The translations under genes and the position numbers were made by a program. The notes below the pieces were generated by a model. That model made no database searches and was not told the DNA's origin. It saw nothing but the letters and a program-made list of their open reading frames with translations. Shown piece after piece: positions 1-7,460 of a stretch of 64,000 bases of DNA. How positions within the stretch are numbered: position 1 is the stretch's first letter; each line of letters begins with the position of its first letter. This stretch comes from JAAXHB01 sp965221635 (GTDB lineage Bacteria; Actinomycetota; Acidimicrobiia; Acidimicrobiales; Aldehydirespiratoraceae): NCBI GenBank assembly GCA_965221635.1, contig OZ244902.1, forward strand, positions 3,410,001 to 3,474,000, given 5' to 3'.

Positions 1-656
1 GAGGCCGTCACCCGAAGCTGCGACCGCTGCCTGCCCGACTGCTGCAAGCCCCGCTCAAGCTGTGGCAGCACCTGGTGGCGCAGGTACTGCGGCGAGCCGA
101 GTTCGTGGGCCACCCACCCGTCGCCAACCCGGCCCGCGAAGCGTGTGAGCATCGGGCCCACCGCGGCCACGAACACCGGAATGGTGTTGCGCTGTTGATG
201 AAACGGTCGCTCGAATCCCGCCAGGCGGAGGCTCTCCCATTGGCCGTCGAACACCAGCGGCGCCTTGCCGGCCGCCTCGGCCCACACCAAGCGCAGGATC
301 TTCACGGTTTCGTCGAGGTGGGCCACGGGTTTGCCGAACGTGGCGTTGTGCCAATTCTCGTTGAGTCGGCGCACACCGGTTCCCAGGCCAAGGGCGAAGC
401 GTCCCCCGCACAGCTCGTCCATGTCGAGCGCGGTGAGCGCCAAACTCAGCGGGCTTCGCACGAAGGCCAAAGCGATGCCGGTTGCCAGCGGAATGCTGCT
501 GGTGGCGGCCGCCGCGGCGGCCAGAGGCACGAACGGTGATCTGTGCAGTTCTGGATTCCACACCCGGGCCATGCCGGCGGCTTCCGCATCCCGACACCCG
601 GCCACAAACTCATCGAGGGTGTGTCCCCATGGTCCCACGCTGTATTCAAGAGTCAT
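1..656 (-). CDS. LLM-class (luciferase-like, probably F420-dependent) oxidoreductase, C-terminus off window
   Basis: Translating the minus strand from the ATG at 656 gives an unbroken 218-residue protein that runs off the left edge. It begins MTLEYSVGPWGHTLDEF and shows typical luciferase-like monooxygenase elements: a GRFALGLGTG loop near residue 85, an HLDETVKILRLVW helix, and IPVFVAAVGPMLTRFAGRVGDGW around residues 160-185. Such TIM-barrel enzymes in actinobacteria usually oxidise or reduce small molecules with F420 or FMN. Substrate is unknown. It is transcribed away from the RidA-type gene at 818, so the 161-bp gap should hold two promoters. Confidence 0.88.
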   Translation of the reverse strand, partial: MTLEYSVGPWGHTLDEFVAGCRDAEAAGMARVWNPELHRSPFVPLAAAAAATSSIPLATGIALAFVRSPLSLALTALDMDELCGGRFALGLGTGVRRLNENWHNATFGKPVAHLDETVKILRLVWAEAAGKAPLVFDGQWESLRLAGFERPFHQQRNTIPVFVAAVGPMLTRFAGRVGDGWVAHELGSPQYLRHQVLPQLERGLQQSGRQRSQLRVTA

Positions 657-744
657 TCGGGCCCCAGGGCTGGTGGAGTTCGCGGGCCAAGTGTAGGAAG
701 CAGGTTGATCACCCACCGCTCCGGGCCCGCCAAGGTGGTGCCAT

Positions 745-750
745 TACAAT
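745..750 (+). promoter_or_regulatory. Candidate -10 element (TACAAT) for the 818 operon
   Basis: The divergent gap 657-817 contains one good -10-like hexamer, TACAAT, about 68 nt before the ATG at 818. No convincing -35 lies 16-18 nt upstream, so this is a weak assignment. Confidence 0.3.
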
Positions 751-817
751 CGCATACCCGCATCCGACTGCCGCCGACCGGCAGCAACCGGAGCCACCGG
801 CAAGCAACGGAGTGTTC

Positions 818-2017
818 ATGTTCAAGGCCATCAAACCCCAGAACTTTCCGTGGTTCGACTACAGCGGTTACTCGTTCTCGCTGGGACTGGACATAGACGG
901 TCGGATCGCCCAGTTGTCGGGCCATTCGGCATCCGAGTACGACCCGTCGGCCGGCAAGATCGTGGTGAACGGCGACATGGCCGACCAAACCAGAACGGCG
1001 TACGCCAAGGTGGAGGCGATCCTCGCCGCAGCCGGATACGGCTTGGATGACGTGGTGCACGTGGTGGAGAACGTCACCAAAGAGGGCATAGCCCACTACG
1101 ACGAGATGCAAGCGGTGCGCGCCGAGGTGTTCGGCCACAACCGTCCCGCGGTGAACACGGTGGTGGTTCATCGGCTGTTGCGACGCCGAGCCTGGATCGA
1201 GATCGAGGTGACGGCGTCTCGTGACCGCGACCGCAACGGCGGGGGCGCTCGGGTGTTCGGCGACCCGGGTGGTCGCAAGGCTTACGCACCGGTGCGCGAG
1301 GCGGACGGTGTGGTGTACCTGTCCACCGTTCATCCCTTTGACCAGGAGGGGCGCCTGGTGGGCGAGGGCGACGTGGTGGCCCAAACAGCTCAGATTTTCG
1401 AGAACGCTCAGCGAATGTTGGGGGACGCCGGATTGTCGATGAGCAACGTGGTGAAGACCCTGGACATGATCGCCCCCGAAGCCGTTCCGCAGTACCGACA
1501 CACTGGGCGGGTTCGCAAGCAGTTCCTTGGGCCGGTGTATCCGGGTGCGGCGGGCATTGTTCAAGCACAACCGGCAGTAGACCCGCGAGTGCTTATCTCG
1601 TATGATTTCATTGCTTCACGACATGAGCCGGTGGCGGTGAACCCTGGTTGGGACAGGTACGCCAAGCTCACCTACTCCCCCGCTGTGCGGGCGGGCGACG
1701 TGTTGTTCATGAGCGGGCAGGCCGCTTTGGATCCCGAAACCGAGCGTGCCGTTCACGCCGGTGACATCGCCGCGCAAGCCGATCACACCTACACCAACAT
1801 CATTGCGGTGCTGGAGGCCGCCGGTTTGGGCCCGCAACACCTGGTGAAGACAGTCGAGTACGTCACCCCCGAAGGTCTCGGCGCTTACCGGTCGGTGGCC
1901 GGGGTTCGCAAGCGGCTGCTGCGCGAGCCGTGGCCTGCTTCCACCGGGGCGCTGTGTCACTCCCTGTTGCGTCCCGAGTTCGAGATCGAGGTGGACCCGC
2001 TGGCGATGTTCCCATGA
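818..2017 (+). CDS. Protein of three tandem RidA (YjgF/YER057c/UK114) domains
   Basis: 399 residues from the ATG at 818 (MFKAIKPQNFPWFDYSGYSF). Three RidA-like repeats can be read: about 1-130, 135-255 and 270-399. Each has the family pattern of a core strand pair (ADGVVYLSTVHP, AGDVLFMSGQAALD), a helix containing Q-x6-N (QTAQIFENAQRML, QADHTYTNIIAVLEAAG), then a V-K-T-x-[DE]-x-[IV]-x-P-E segment and a final IEIEV/FEIEVD strand. RidA enzymes hydrolyse enamine/imine intermediates and act as homotrimers with sites at subunit interfaces, so a three-domain chain could fold as a single-chain pseudotrimer. That is inference. It overlaps the next gene by ATGA, which implies coupled translation with the MaoC pair. 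Confidence 0.88.
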   Translation: MFKAIKPQNFPWFDYSGYSFSLGLDIDGRIAQLSGHSASEYDPSAGKIVVNGDMADQTRTAYAKVEAILAAAGYGLDDVVHVVENVTKEGIAHYDEMQAVRAEVFGHNRPAVNTVVVHRLLRRRAWIEIEVTASRDRDRNGGGARVFGDPGGRKAYAPVREADGVVYLSTVHPFDQEGRLVGEGDVVAQTAQIFENAQRMLGDAGLSMSNVVKTLDMIAPEAVPQYRHTGRVRKQFLGPVYPGAAGIVQAQPAVDPRVLISYDFIASRHEPVAVNPGWDRYAKLTYSPAVRAGDVLFMSGQAALDPETERAVHAGDIAAQADHTYTNIIAVLEAAGLGPQHLVKTVEYVTPEGLGAYRSVAGVRKRLLREPWPASTGALCHSLLRPEFEIEVDPLAMFP

Positions 2018-2568
2018 GCGCCGCCACCGAGGGCCGAGCCGATGCCACCGCACGAGTTGACAAGACCGGGTCGGAGCGCAAGCTGCTCACCGACGAGATC
2101 GCCGCGATGGTGGGCCGCACCGCTCGCTACACGGCGCCCGAACCCTTTGGTGCTGCGGAGTTTCGTTACTTCGCTGTGGCGATCGGCGACCACAACCCGG
2201 TGTACTTCGACGACCACGCGGCCCGGGCCGCCGGTTACGCGGGAGTGACTGCTCCTCCCACGTTCGTCACCGAAACCAATCAGTACATGCCCGGCGAGGT
2301 GGACGATCACGGTTACGGAGGTCACCACTGGCACATCGAGGTGCCGAACACGCGCATGATCCGCGGCGGCCACGACTACGAGTTCCACCAGCCGCTGTCC
2401 GTGGGTGACGTTCTCACCGTGGACTGGTCGATCCTCGACGTGAGCGAGCGCACCTCACGCGGTGGCGCCCAGTTGCTTCGAGTGCTCAGCGAGGCCCGCT
2501 ACTCCAACCAGCACGGGAACCTGCTGGCCGTGAACCGCGAAACCCTGATCTTCCAGGAACTGCTGTGA
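2014..2568 (+). CDS. MaoC-like N-terminal-half dehydratase subunit (hotdog fold)
   Basis: 184 residues, ATG at 2014 inside the stop of the RidA gene (ATGA). The segment YFAVAIGDHNPVYFDDHAAR (residues 50-70) is the MaoC N-half signature; the His of the catalytic hydratase-2 motif is replaced here by Tyr (NPVY). That is usual for the non-catalytic partner of heterodimeric enoyl-CoA/enoyl-ACP hydratases such as actinobacterial HadAB or HtdX-like systems. Later elements (GHHWHIEVPNTRMIRGGHDY, QPLSVGDVLTVDWSILDV) fit the hotdog fold. The next ORF, overlapping by GTGA, provides the catalytic-type subunit, so the two probably form one (R)-specific hydratase. Confidence 0.85.
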   Translation: MSAATEGRADATARVDKTGSERKLLTDEIAAMVGRTARYTAPEPFGAAEFRYFAVAIGDHNPVYFDDHAARAAGYAGVTAPPTFVTETNQYMPGEVDDHGYGGHHWHIEVPNTRMIRGGHDYEFHQPLSVGDVLTVDWSILDVSERTSRGGAQLLRVLSEARYSNQHGNLLAVNRETLIFQELL

Positions 2569-3056
2569 ACCAGGCGGATCTGCCCGAGGTTGGCGTGGCG
2601 CCACCCGAGCTTGGCGCGGCGCTTCCGGAGGTGGTGCTGGAGATGAGCCAGACCCGGCTTGTGATGTACGCGGGGGCAACCTGGGACTGGCATCGCATCC
2701 ACTACGACACCGCGTACACCGCGTCGATAAACCTGAAGGCGCCCGTGGTGGACGGGCAGATGTTCGGCGGACTGTTCGCGCAACAGGTTCTCGCCGCGCT
2801 CGATCCTCGGGCCAGGATCACCGCAATGTCGTTGCGTTTTCGTTCGATGGTGTTCGCGGGGGAAACCGTGCGGGTCACCGGCGAGGTCAGCACTGTCGAC
2901 CCGCGCGGCCAGGGTGGGCGCCAACTCACCGCAACGCAGCAGCTTCACGTGGATGATCGACTGTGCGCCACCGCGCGCACCACCGCGGCACTGCCCGAGG
3001 ATCCCAACACCGGGTGCGTCCCAACCGATCCGATCCCTGAACCAGGCGCCGGTTGA
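2565..3056 (+). CDS. MaoC-like dehydratase catalytic subunit
   Basis: 163 residues, GTG start overlapping the upstream stop (GTGA). WDWHRIHYDTAYT near residues 41-53 matches the hydratase-2 Asp-x3/4-His catalytic motif (D42 and H46/H43 region), followed by VVDGQMFGGLFAQQVL and the strand FRSMVFAGETVRVTGEV. Together with the preceding subunit it resembles split MaoC hydratases acting on CoA or ACP thioesters. The tail (ALPEDPNTGCVPTDPIPEP) is probably disordered. Substrate is not deducible; the neighbourhood suggests a degradative pathway. Confidence 0.83.
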   Translation: MNQADLPEVGVAPPELGAALPEVVLEMSQTRLVMYAGATWDWHRIHYDTAYTASINLKAPVVDGQMFGGLFAQQVLAALDPRARITAMSLRFRSMVFAGETVRVTGEVSTVDPRGQGGRQLTATQQLHVDDRLCATARTTAALPEDPNTGCVPTDPIPEPGAG

Positions 3057-3172
3057 TCACTCCCAACGGTGAGGTGCCGGCGCCCGCTCGTCTCGCCGAC
3101 CTCAACACCCCACGGCCAAACTGTTCAACCCGGCGCAGCACGCTCGTGAAGAAAGGCACACACCCATGGTGA
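3053..3172 (+). other. Possible 39-codon coupling ORF between MaoC and cupin genes
   Basis: Reading from the TTG that overlaps the MaoC stop (TTGA at 3053) gives an open frame through the whole 109-nt gap, ending in a TGA that overlaps the GTG codon at 3169 (GTGA). It starts MITPNGEVPAPARLADL and resembles no family. In high-GC DNA a 40-codon open frame is not rare, so it is listed only as part of the relay pattern seen at other junctions. Confidence 0.25.
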
Positions 3173-4062
3173 TCGCATCGCAACAACTGGGCGGAATGAC
3201 AGTGGTCGATGCCCGGCAGGGTGAGTGGATCAGCGGCTTGGATGTGCTGCCCACGATGCCGGTGGATTTTCGCAGCCATCTCGGCCCCGAGGATCAGCTC
3301 GAAACGATGCTGTCCAACTACTGGTCGAAGCCGTTGCTGTACGACCCCGACACCACAAGACGTGTGGACTTGGTGAACCTGCAGCCCGGGTACTGCGACC
3401 TCACCTCCGCTTACCACGAATCCACCGAGGAGTGTTTCGCCATAAACGGGGAGTGCATGCTCAACGGCGAGGAGCACGTGTTGGGCGGCGATTACTTCTG
3501 GCGTCCGCCGGGCTGGGTTCACTCCGCTTTTTCCACCGACGGGTTCACGGCGTTGTTGATGATGGAAGGTGTGAGCCCCGCCGATGGGAGCGGCAGAGCC
3601 ACCCGGGTGATGCGGCCAGATGACGAGTGCGGCACCAACGCCTTGTTCGACGACCCCGAACAGGCGGTGGGCCCGCGGGGTTGGGTGCGGCGACAAGAGC
3701 GCGCCCTGTTGCCTTGGATCGAGGGTTCCGACTTCTTCGGGGCCGAGGTTGCGGGCGGCGACGCCACCGAGGCCGTGACGGTGGATCTGATCCGCGTGAG
3801 GGTGCTGTCCAAGAATCACCAAAGCGGCGCGCAAAGCCTGCAGGTGCAGCTCCGCCCCGGCTTTCGGAGACAGCGCTGCGTGCCGGCCGCGACGCAGTAC
3901 ATGTTCGTGCTGGACGGGGCCATCTTGGTGGACGGTCACCAACTGCCGGAAGGCAACTTCGTGGTGCAACACGAGGGCGCCGAGTTGTCCGAGATCGAAG
4001 CCCCACAGGGCGCGGAGCTGTTCGTGAAGACCAACCGCTGGTGGCGGGCGTCCGCCCTGTGA
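3166..4062 (+). CDS. Bicupin protein (two cupin domains)
   Basis: 298 residues. The first cupin (about 60-150) has metal-site motif 1 in YHESTEECFAINGECML (H-x3-E-E) and motif 2 in GGDYFWRPPGWVHSAF, so one mononuclear metal site is likely. The second cupin (about 205-298) keeps the barrel strands (QYMFVLDGAILVDGHQL, GAELSEIEAPQGAELFVKTN) but lacks the His pair and may be structural. Bicupins include dioxygenases, isomerases and hydrolases; function here is unassigned. The ATG at 3166 has a weak purine-rich RBS (GAAGAAAGG); the next codon, GTG at 3169, is an alternative start. A second, longer bicupin lies at 40997. Confidence 0.8.
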   Translation: MVIASQQLGGMTVVDARQGEWISGLDVLPTMPVDFRSHLGPEDQLETMLSNYWSKPLLYDPDTTRRVDLVNLQPGYCDLTSAYHESTEECFAINGECMLNGEEHVLGGDYFWRPPGWVHSAFSTDGFTALLMMEGVSPADGSGRATRVMRPDDECGTNALFDDPEQAVGPRGWVRRQERALLPWIEGSDFFGAEVAGGDATEAVTVDLIRVRVLSKNHQSGAQSLQVQLRPGFRRQRCVPAATQYMFVLDGAILVDGHQLPEGNFVVQHEGAELSEIEAPQGAELFVKTNRWWRASAL

Positions 4063-4138
4063 CAGCACCCACGCACTCGCCGGCGGCATCTCCGGCTTGC
4101 ACCGCCCCAGGACCCTGATGGAGGATCACACGTCGTGA
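4059..4138 (+). other. Two chained mini-ORFs bridging cupin and CMD selenoprotein genes
   Basis: A 19-codon ORF begins at the GTG overlapping the cupin stop (GTGA, 4059) and stops at 4116-4118. That stop shares one base with an ATG at 4118 (TGATG) opening MEDHTS, whose TGA overlaps the GTG start of the selenoprotein at 4135 (GTGA). The second mini-ORF also contains GGAGG (4120-4124), a usable Shine-Dalgarno for the GTG at 4135. Translation of the peptides is unproven. Confidence 0.35.
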
Positions 4139-4692
4139 ACGAACTGAACCGGGTGCCGATCGATGACCTGCCCGAGGTGCTGCGCGCCAGGGCCGAGATG
4201 TCGATGGACACCGTGGGCGACACGCGGTTCTTGCAGGTGCTGGCGAACGCGCCCCACATGGCCGACTTCTACTTCGGGCAGTTCTACCAGGACGTGTTCT
4301 ACGGCGGTGTGGTGCCGGTGCGGGTGAAGGAACTGGTGCGGCTGCGTCTGTCCAATTTGCACGGGTGCGTGTATTGAAACCGCAACAACCCCGTCTCGGC
4401 GAGACGGAACGGACTCACCGAAGCAGAGATCGACGGCGTGTGGGATTTCGAGCGGCAGCCGTTCAGCGACGCCGACAAGGCCGCGTTGCGTTTGGCGACG
4501 GTGATGTCCAACGCCGTGGACGATCACACGATCCCGGCGACCCTCATGGACGAGCTGCGCGCACATTTTGATGACGGGCAGATCGTGGAGCTGGGAATGA
4601 TCATCTCGGTGCTGGCCGGCATGGCCCGTTTCTTGTTCTCGTTTGACCTGGCCGACAAGGAGGCCCAATGTCCGGTGCAGTTTCCCAAGTGA
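4135..4692 (+). CDS. AhpD/carboxymuconolactone-decarboxylase-family selenoprotein (Sec at UGA 4375-4377)
   Basis: Two same-frame ORFs (to codon 80, then to 4692) are separated only by a TGA at 4375-4377. Reading it as selenocysteine gives one continuous 185-residue CMD/AhpD-fold protein. The stop falls exactly at the second Cys of the family CxxC redox motif: RLRLSNLHGCVY-U-NRNNPVSARRNGL. AhpD-like CxxU selenoproteins are known from bacterial and marine metagenomic data. A perfect hairpin follows at 4391-4407, correctly placed for a bacterial SECIS. Start GTG 4135 has GGAGG at 4120-4124. The C-terminal part (GVWDFERQPFSDADKAALRL, MDELRAHFDDGQIVELGMII) is well conserved in style, not decayed. 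Predicted role: peroxide or thiol-disulfide redox chemistry within this catabolic operon. A normal annotator would call it a pseudogene or two fragments. Confidence 0.9.
4391..4407 (+). promoter_or_regulatory. Bacterial SECIS hairpin for the CMD selenoprotein
   Basis: CCGTCTC (4391-4397), loop GGC (4398-4400), GAGACGG (4401-4407): a perfect 7-bp stem with a triloop. The loop begins 21 nt after the UGA (20 nt between). Published bacterial SECIS rules ask for 16-37 nt between UGA and apical loop and a G in the first two loop bases; both are met. The hairpin is inside coding sequence, as bacterial SECIS elements must be. Confidence 0.88.
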
Positions 4693-4865
4693 ACGAGCCT
4701 GCGAGCGCCGAACCTGAACCTGCCGACGCGTCCGCGGACGCGGCGCTCACCCAGGCCGAGGCGCTCGCCGACGCGGTTCGTCGTGCAGTGCGACGCGAAC
4801 CCCGATCGCTCACGCCGGGCACGATTTACGTGATGGACGACAACACCAAGGAGCCAGGAAAGTGA
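4668..4865 (+). CDS. Small acidic/Ala-rich protein of unknown function (65 aa)
   Basis: ATG at 4668, inside the end of the selenoprotein gene, with a strong AGGAGG Shine-Dalgarno about 5 nt upstream. The N-terminal 40 residues are Ala/Glu/Pro-rich (EPASAEPEPADASADAAL) with a predicted amphipathic helix (TQAEALADAVRRAVRRE); the C-terminus is SLTPGTIYVMDDNTKEPGK. No family is recognised. It could be a small partner of the CMD protein or amidase, or a coupling ORF. The strong RBS makes translation likely. Confidence 0.55.
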   Translation: MSGAVSQVNEPASAEPEPADASADAALTQAEALADAVRRAVRREPRSLTPGTIYVMDDNTKEPGK

Positions 4866-5017
4866 GAACTGCATCCGAAACCCGCAGGGCCGGGCTGATC
4901 CCGATCATCGACCACGCCCGTGGCACGGGTGCCGCCAGGCGGGGTGCGTGCCACTCGCAAGGGTTCGTCTCGAAGCAGTGCCACTACGACCGCGGCACCG
5001 GCCGCCGGGGGCTGTGA
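4862..5017 (+). CDS. Small basic ORF coupling to the amidase (51 aa)
   Basis: GTG at 4862 overlaps the previous stop (GTGA), and its own TGA at 5015-5017 shares one base with the amidase ATG (TGATG). The 51 residues are Arg/Gly-rich with two Cys (RRGACHSQGFVSKQCHYDRG) and match no family known to me. It may be a genuine small protein or only a translational link between the CMD gene and the amidase. Confidence 0.4.
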   Translation: MRTASETRRAGLIPIIDHARGTGAARRGACHSQGFVSKQCHYDRGTGRRGL

Positions 5018-6459
5018 TGACTGCAGGCGCTGATCTGGGTGTGGTGGACGCCGCCGCGGCAGTGCGAAGCGGCGAGGTCACGCCTCGGGAGCTGCTCGAC
5101 GCTGCGTGTGAGCGCATCACAGATTGGGAGCCACACGTTCACGCTTTGGTGAGCGAGGTGCTGGCGGAAGCTCACAGCGTGGTTGCGCAACGAAGCGAAC
5201 AAGCCGCCCGCGGCGAGTTCGTGGGCCCGCTGCACGGCGTGCCGATCATCTTGAAAGACCTGATCGACATGCAAGGCGTACCCACCACGGCTTCATCGAA
5301 GATCCTGGAGAACAACATCGCCGCAGCGGACGCGCCGTTGGTGACACGCCTGCGCGAAGCCGGCGCCGTGTTGATGGCCAAGGCGAACACTCACGAGTTC
5401 GCGTACGGCGCGTTGACTCCTCCCACTCGCAACCCTTGGGACACCAGCCGGATGCCGGGGGGTTCCAGCGGCGGTTCAGCGGCTGCGGTGGCCACCGGCA
5501 TGTGCGCGGGTGCTTTGGGAAGCGACACTGCCGGGTCGATCAGGGAGCCTGCGGCGTTGTGCGGCCTGGTTGGTCACAAGCCCACCTTCGGTTTGGTGGA
5601 CTTGGACGGCGTGGTGCCGCTGGCCTGGTCGTTGGACACGGTCGGGCCGCTGTGTCGAAGCGTGGCTGATGCCAGGTTGTTGCTGTCGGTGATCGCCGGT
5701 GCGGACATCGACGGTGGGGACATCGACCGTGGGGACATCGACGGTGGGGACATCGACGGTGGGGCCGAGCCTGGTTCGGCTTCGCGGCGGCGTTCGCCCG
5801 AGGCGTTCTCGGGGGCCCGGGTGGCGGTGGCGTCGGAGTTGATGACCCCCAACCAGCCCGAGGTTGACACCGAGTTGCACCGAGTGCTTGGCGCCATGGA
5901 GCAAGCCGGCGCGCAAATCGACGAGGTGTCGATCGGCGACCCCGAGGAGTTGATCGCCGCCGAGTTCGTGATCCTCACCGTGGAAGCCTCCGCCTATCAC
6001 CGCGAGTGGATCGAAACCCGTATCGACGACTACCAGCCCGATGTGCGCGCCTACCTGCTGATGGGGCTGGAGTTCAGCGGTGTGGACTACGTGGACGCCC
6101 AGCGCTACCGCCGGGTTGCGCGCAGCCGGGTGGACGCGGCCTTTGCCGACCACGACTTCGTCTTCGCTCCGTCTCATCACGTGCTCGCCCCGTCGCCCCA
6201 CGCCGACACGGTGACCTTCGGAGACAGCGACGATGCCGTCGCCCCCAGGGACCTCACCTTGATCCGACCGTTGTCGCCGTTCAATCTCACCGGCCACTGC
6301 GGTGTGAGCGTGCCAACCGGTCACGCCTCGGGCCTGCCCCTGGGAGTGCAGCTGGTGGGCCCAGCCTTCGGCGACGGCCCCCTACTCGACTGGGCCCAAG
6401 CCCTCCAAAACCTCCTGGGTTGGTCCTGGACCCCACCCACCCTCAAGAACAACCCCTAA
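5017..6459 (+). CDS. Amidase-signature (AS) family hydrolase
   Basis: 480 residues from ATG 5017. The Ser-cisSer-Lys triad is visible: Lys in GVPIILKDLID (about residue 79), the Gly/Ser-rich GGSSGGSAAAVATG (about 147-160, cis-Ser), and nucleophilic Ser in GSDTAGSIREPAALCG (about 171-178). AS enzymes hydrolyse amides, including fatty amides, aryl acylamides and Glu-tRNA(Gln); this stand-alone copy is catabolic in context. An Asp/Gly-rich insertion (about 229-247) is made of four near-identical 15-bp repeats at 5702-5763 (GACATCGACGGTGGG). Final gene of the 818-6459 operon; a paralogue lies at 62322. Confidence 0.9.
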   Translation: MTAGADLGVVDAAAAVRSGEVTPRELLDAACERITDWEPHVHALVSEVLAEAHSVVAQRSEQAARGEFVGPLHGVPIILKDLIDMQGVPTTASSKILENNIAAADAPLVTRLREAGAVLMAKANTHEFAYGALTPPTRNPWDTSRMPGGSSGGSAAAVATGMCAGALGSDTAGSIREPAALCGLVGHKPTFGLVDLDGVVPLAWSLDTVGPLCRSVADARLLLSVIAGADIDGGDIDRGDIDGGDIDGGAEPGSASRRRSPEAFSGARVAVASELMTPNQPEVDTELHRVLGAMEQAGAQIDEVSIGDPEELIAAEFVILTVEASAYHREWIETRIDDYQPDVRAYLLMGLEFSGVDYVDAQRYRRVARSRVDAAFADHDFVFAPSHHVLAPSPHADTVTFGDSDDAVAPRDLTLIRPLSPFNLTGHCGVSVPTGHASGLPLGVQLVGPAFGDGPLLDWAQALQNLLGWSWTPPTLKNNP

Positions 6460-6557
6460 CGAACCCCACCAGGTCCGCAGAAGCTCGCGCTCTGAGCGTT
6501 CCGCCAAGAACCCTGCTCACGCCAAGGGCCCTGATCGCCTTTCACGCCAACAACAAG

Positions 6558-7364
6558 TCAAGCTTCAGTGGTGGTGGTTTGGAGGAAGTTTGAGACTTCT
6601 GTTGCGTAGAGTCTTGGGGCTCTCAGGGGTAGTTGGCCTTGGAATCCTTCGACCAGGTTTATTGAGGATTCGGCAACGATCTTCGCGGCCTTTTGGTCAT
6701 GGGAGGCGAGCAGGTCGTTGCTCGCGTTCAGGAACAGCACCGGGCACTGCAGGGCCGCCAGGGCGGGGCCCGGGTCGTAACGGAACGCCGCGTTGTAGGC
6801 CCATTCGTAACGGTCGAGCACACCCAACAGCCCGGTTACGGCCAGGTGCAGCACATCGGGGTGGGAGTCTGCTCCCCAGATCCTCTGGTAGCGCTCCCAT
6901 GCCCAACCCAGGTACGAGCCATCGGCGTCGGGGGTCATCGGCGGCGACCAGCCCGACAGGAACTGGGCACGCTCGGCCTCCGTCAGCAACGGCACACCGC
7001 TGAGAACGGCGCCGACAACCCGATCCGACCCGGCCTGGCGGGCAACCTCCAACGCCAGCGACGCACCGGTGTGTACCCCGGCCACGGCGAATGACTCCAA
7101 CCCCAGGTCGTCGATGGCCTCCAGCAGCCGAGCGGCGTAATCGGGGATCTCGAAACGATGATGAGGCGGCGGATCCGACGCCCCGTAACCGGGAGTGTCA
7201 AAGGCCACCCCCCGCACCCCCGAGAGATTCCCGAGCACCCCCTCGAACACTCGCCACGACTGGGGAGACTCGTGAAAGAAGGCACACGGGATGCCCTCAC
7301 CGGCGGTGGCGTGATGCACTTGACCCCAACTGCACTGGGCGTACGCCCGTCTGATCGCTGACAC
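6558..7364 (-). CDS. Alpha/beta-hydrolase-fold protein lacking the usual nucleophile
   Basis: 268 residues from the GTG at 7364; an upstream start at 7400 is also possible. The fold is recognisable: oxyanion segment FHESPQSWRVFEGVL, strand/turn GVAFDTPGYGASDPP, elbow AVAGVHTGASLALEVA, lid region and a C-terminal FLNASNDLL. At the nucleophile elbow (G-x-Nuc-x-G) the sequence is G-V-H-T-G, with His where Ser, Asp or Cys is expected. The catalytic acid (ND near residue 220) may remain, but a late His is not obvious. The protein may be a non-hydrolytic member or use another mechanism. It is antisense to its neighbours. Confidence 0.75.
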   Translation of the reverse strand: MSAIRRAYAQCSWGQVHHATAGEGIPCAFFHESPQSWRVFEGVLGNLSGVRGVAFDTPGYGASDPPPHHRFEIPDYAARLLEAIDDLGLESFAVAGVHTGASLALEVARQAGSDRVVGAVLSGVPLLTEAERAQFLSGWSPPMTPDADGSYLGWAWERYQRIWGADSHPDVLHLAVTGLLGVLDRYEWAYNAAFRYDPGPALAALQCPVLFLNASNDLLASHDQKAAKIVAESSINLVEGFQGQLPLRAPRLYATEVSNFLQTTTTEA

Positions 7365-7460
7365 GGCATCCGGTATACAGTTTCGAGCCCGCCGGCACAA
7401 GTGTCACAGGTGCGGGCTACCGTCACGGGCTAGCAATTCCACGACCCATTAGGAGGAGAC

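Noticed and set aside
4135..4692. CMD gene as a pseudogene broken by a nonsense mutation
   Set aside because: The single stop is at the family redox Cys, the rest is intact, and a well-placed SECIS hairpin follows.
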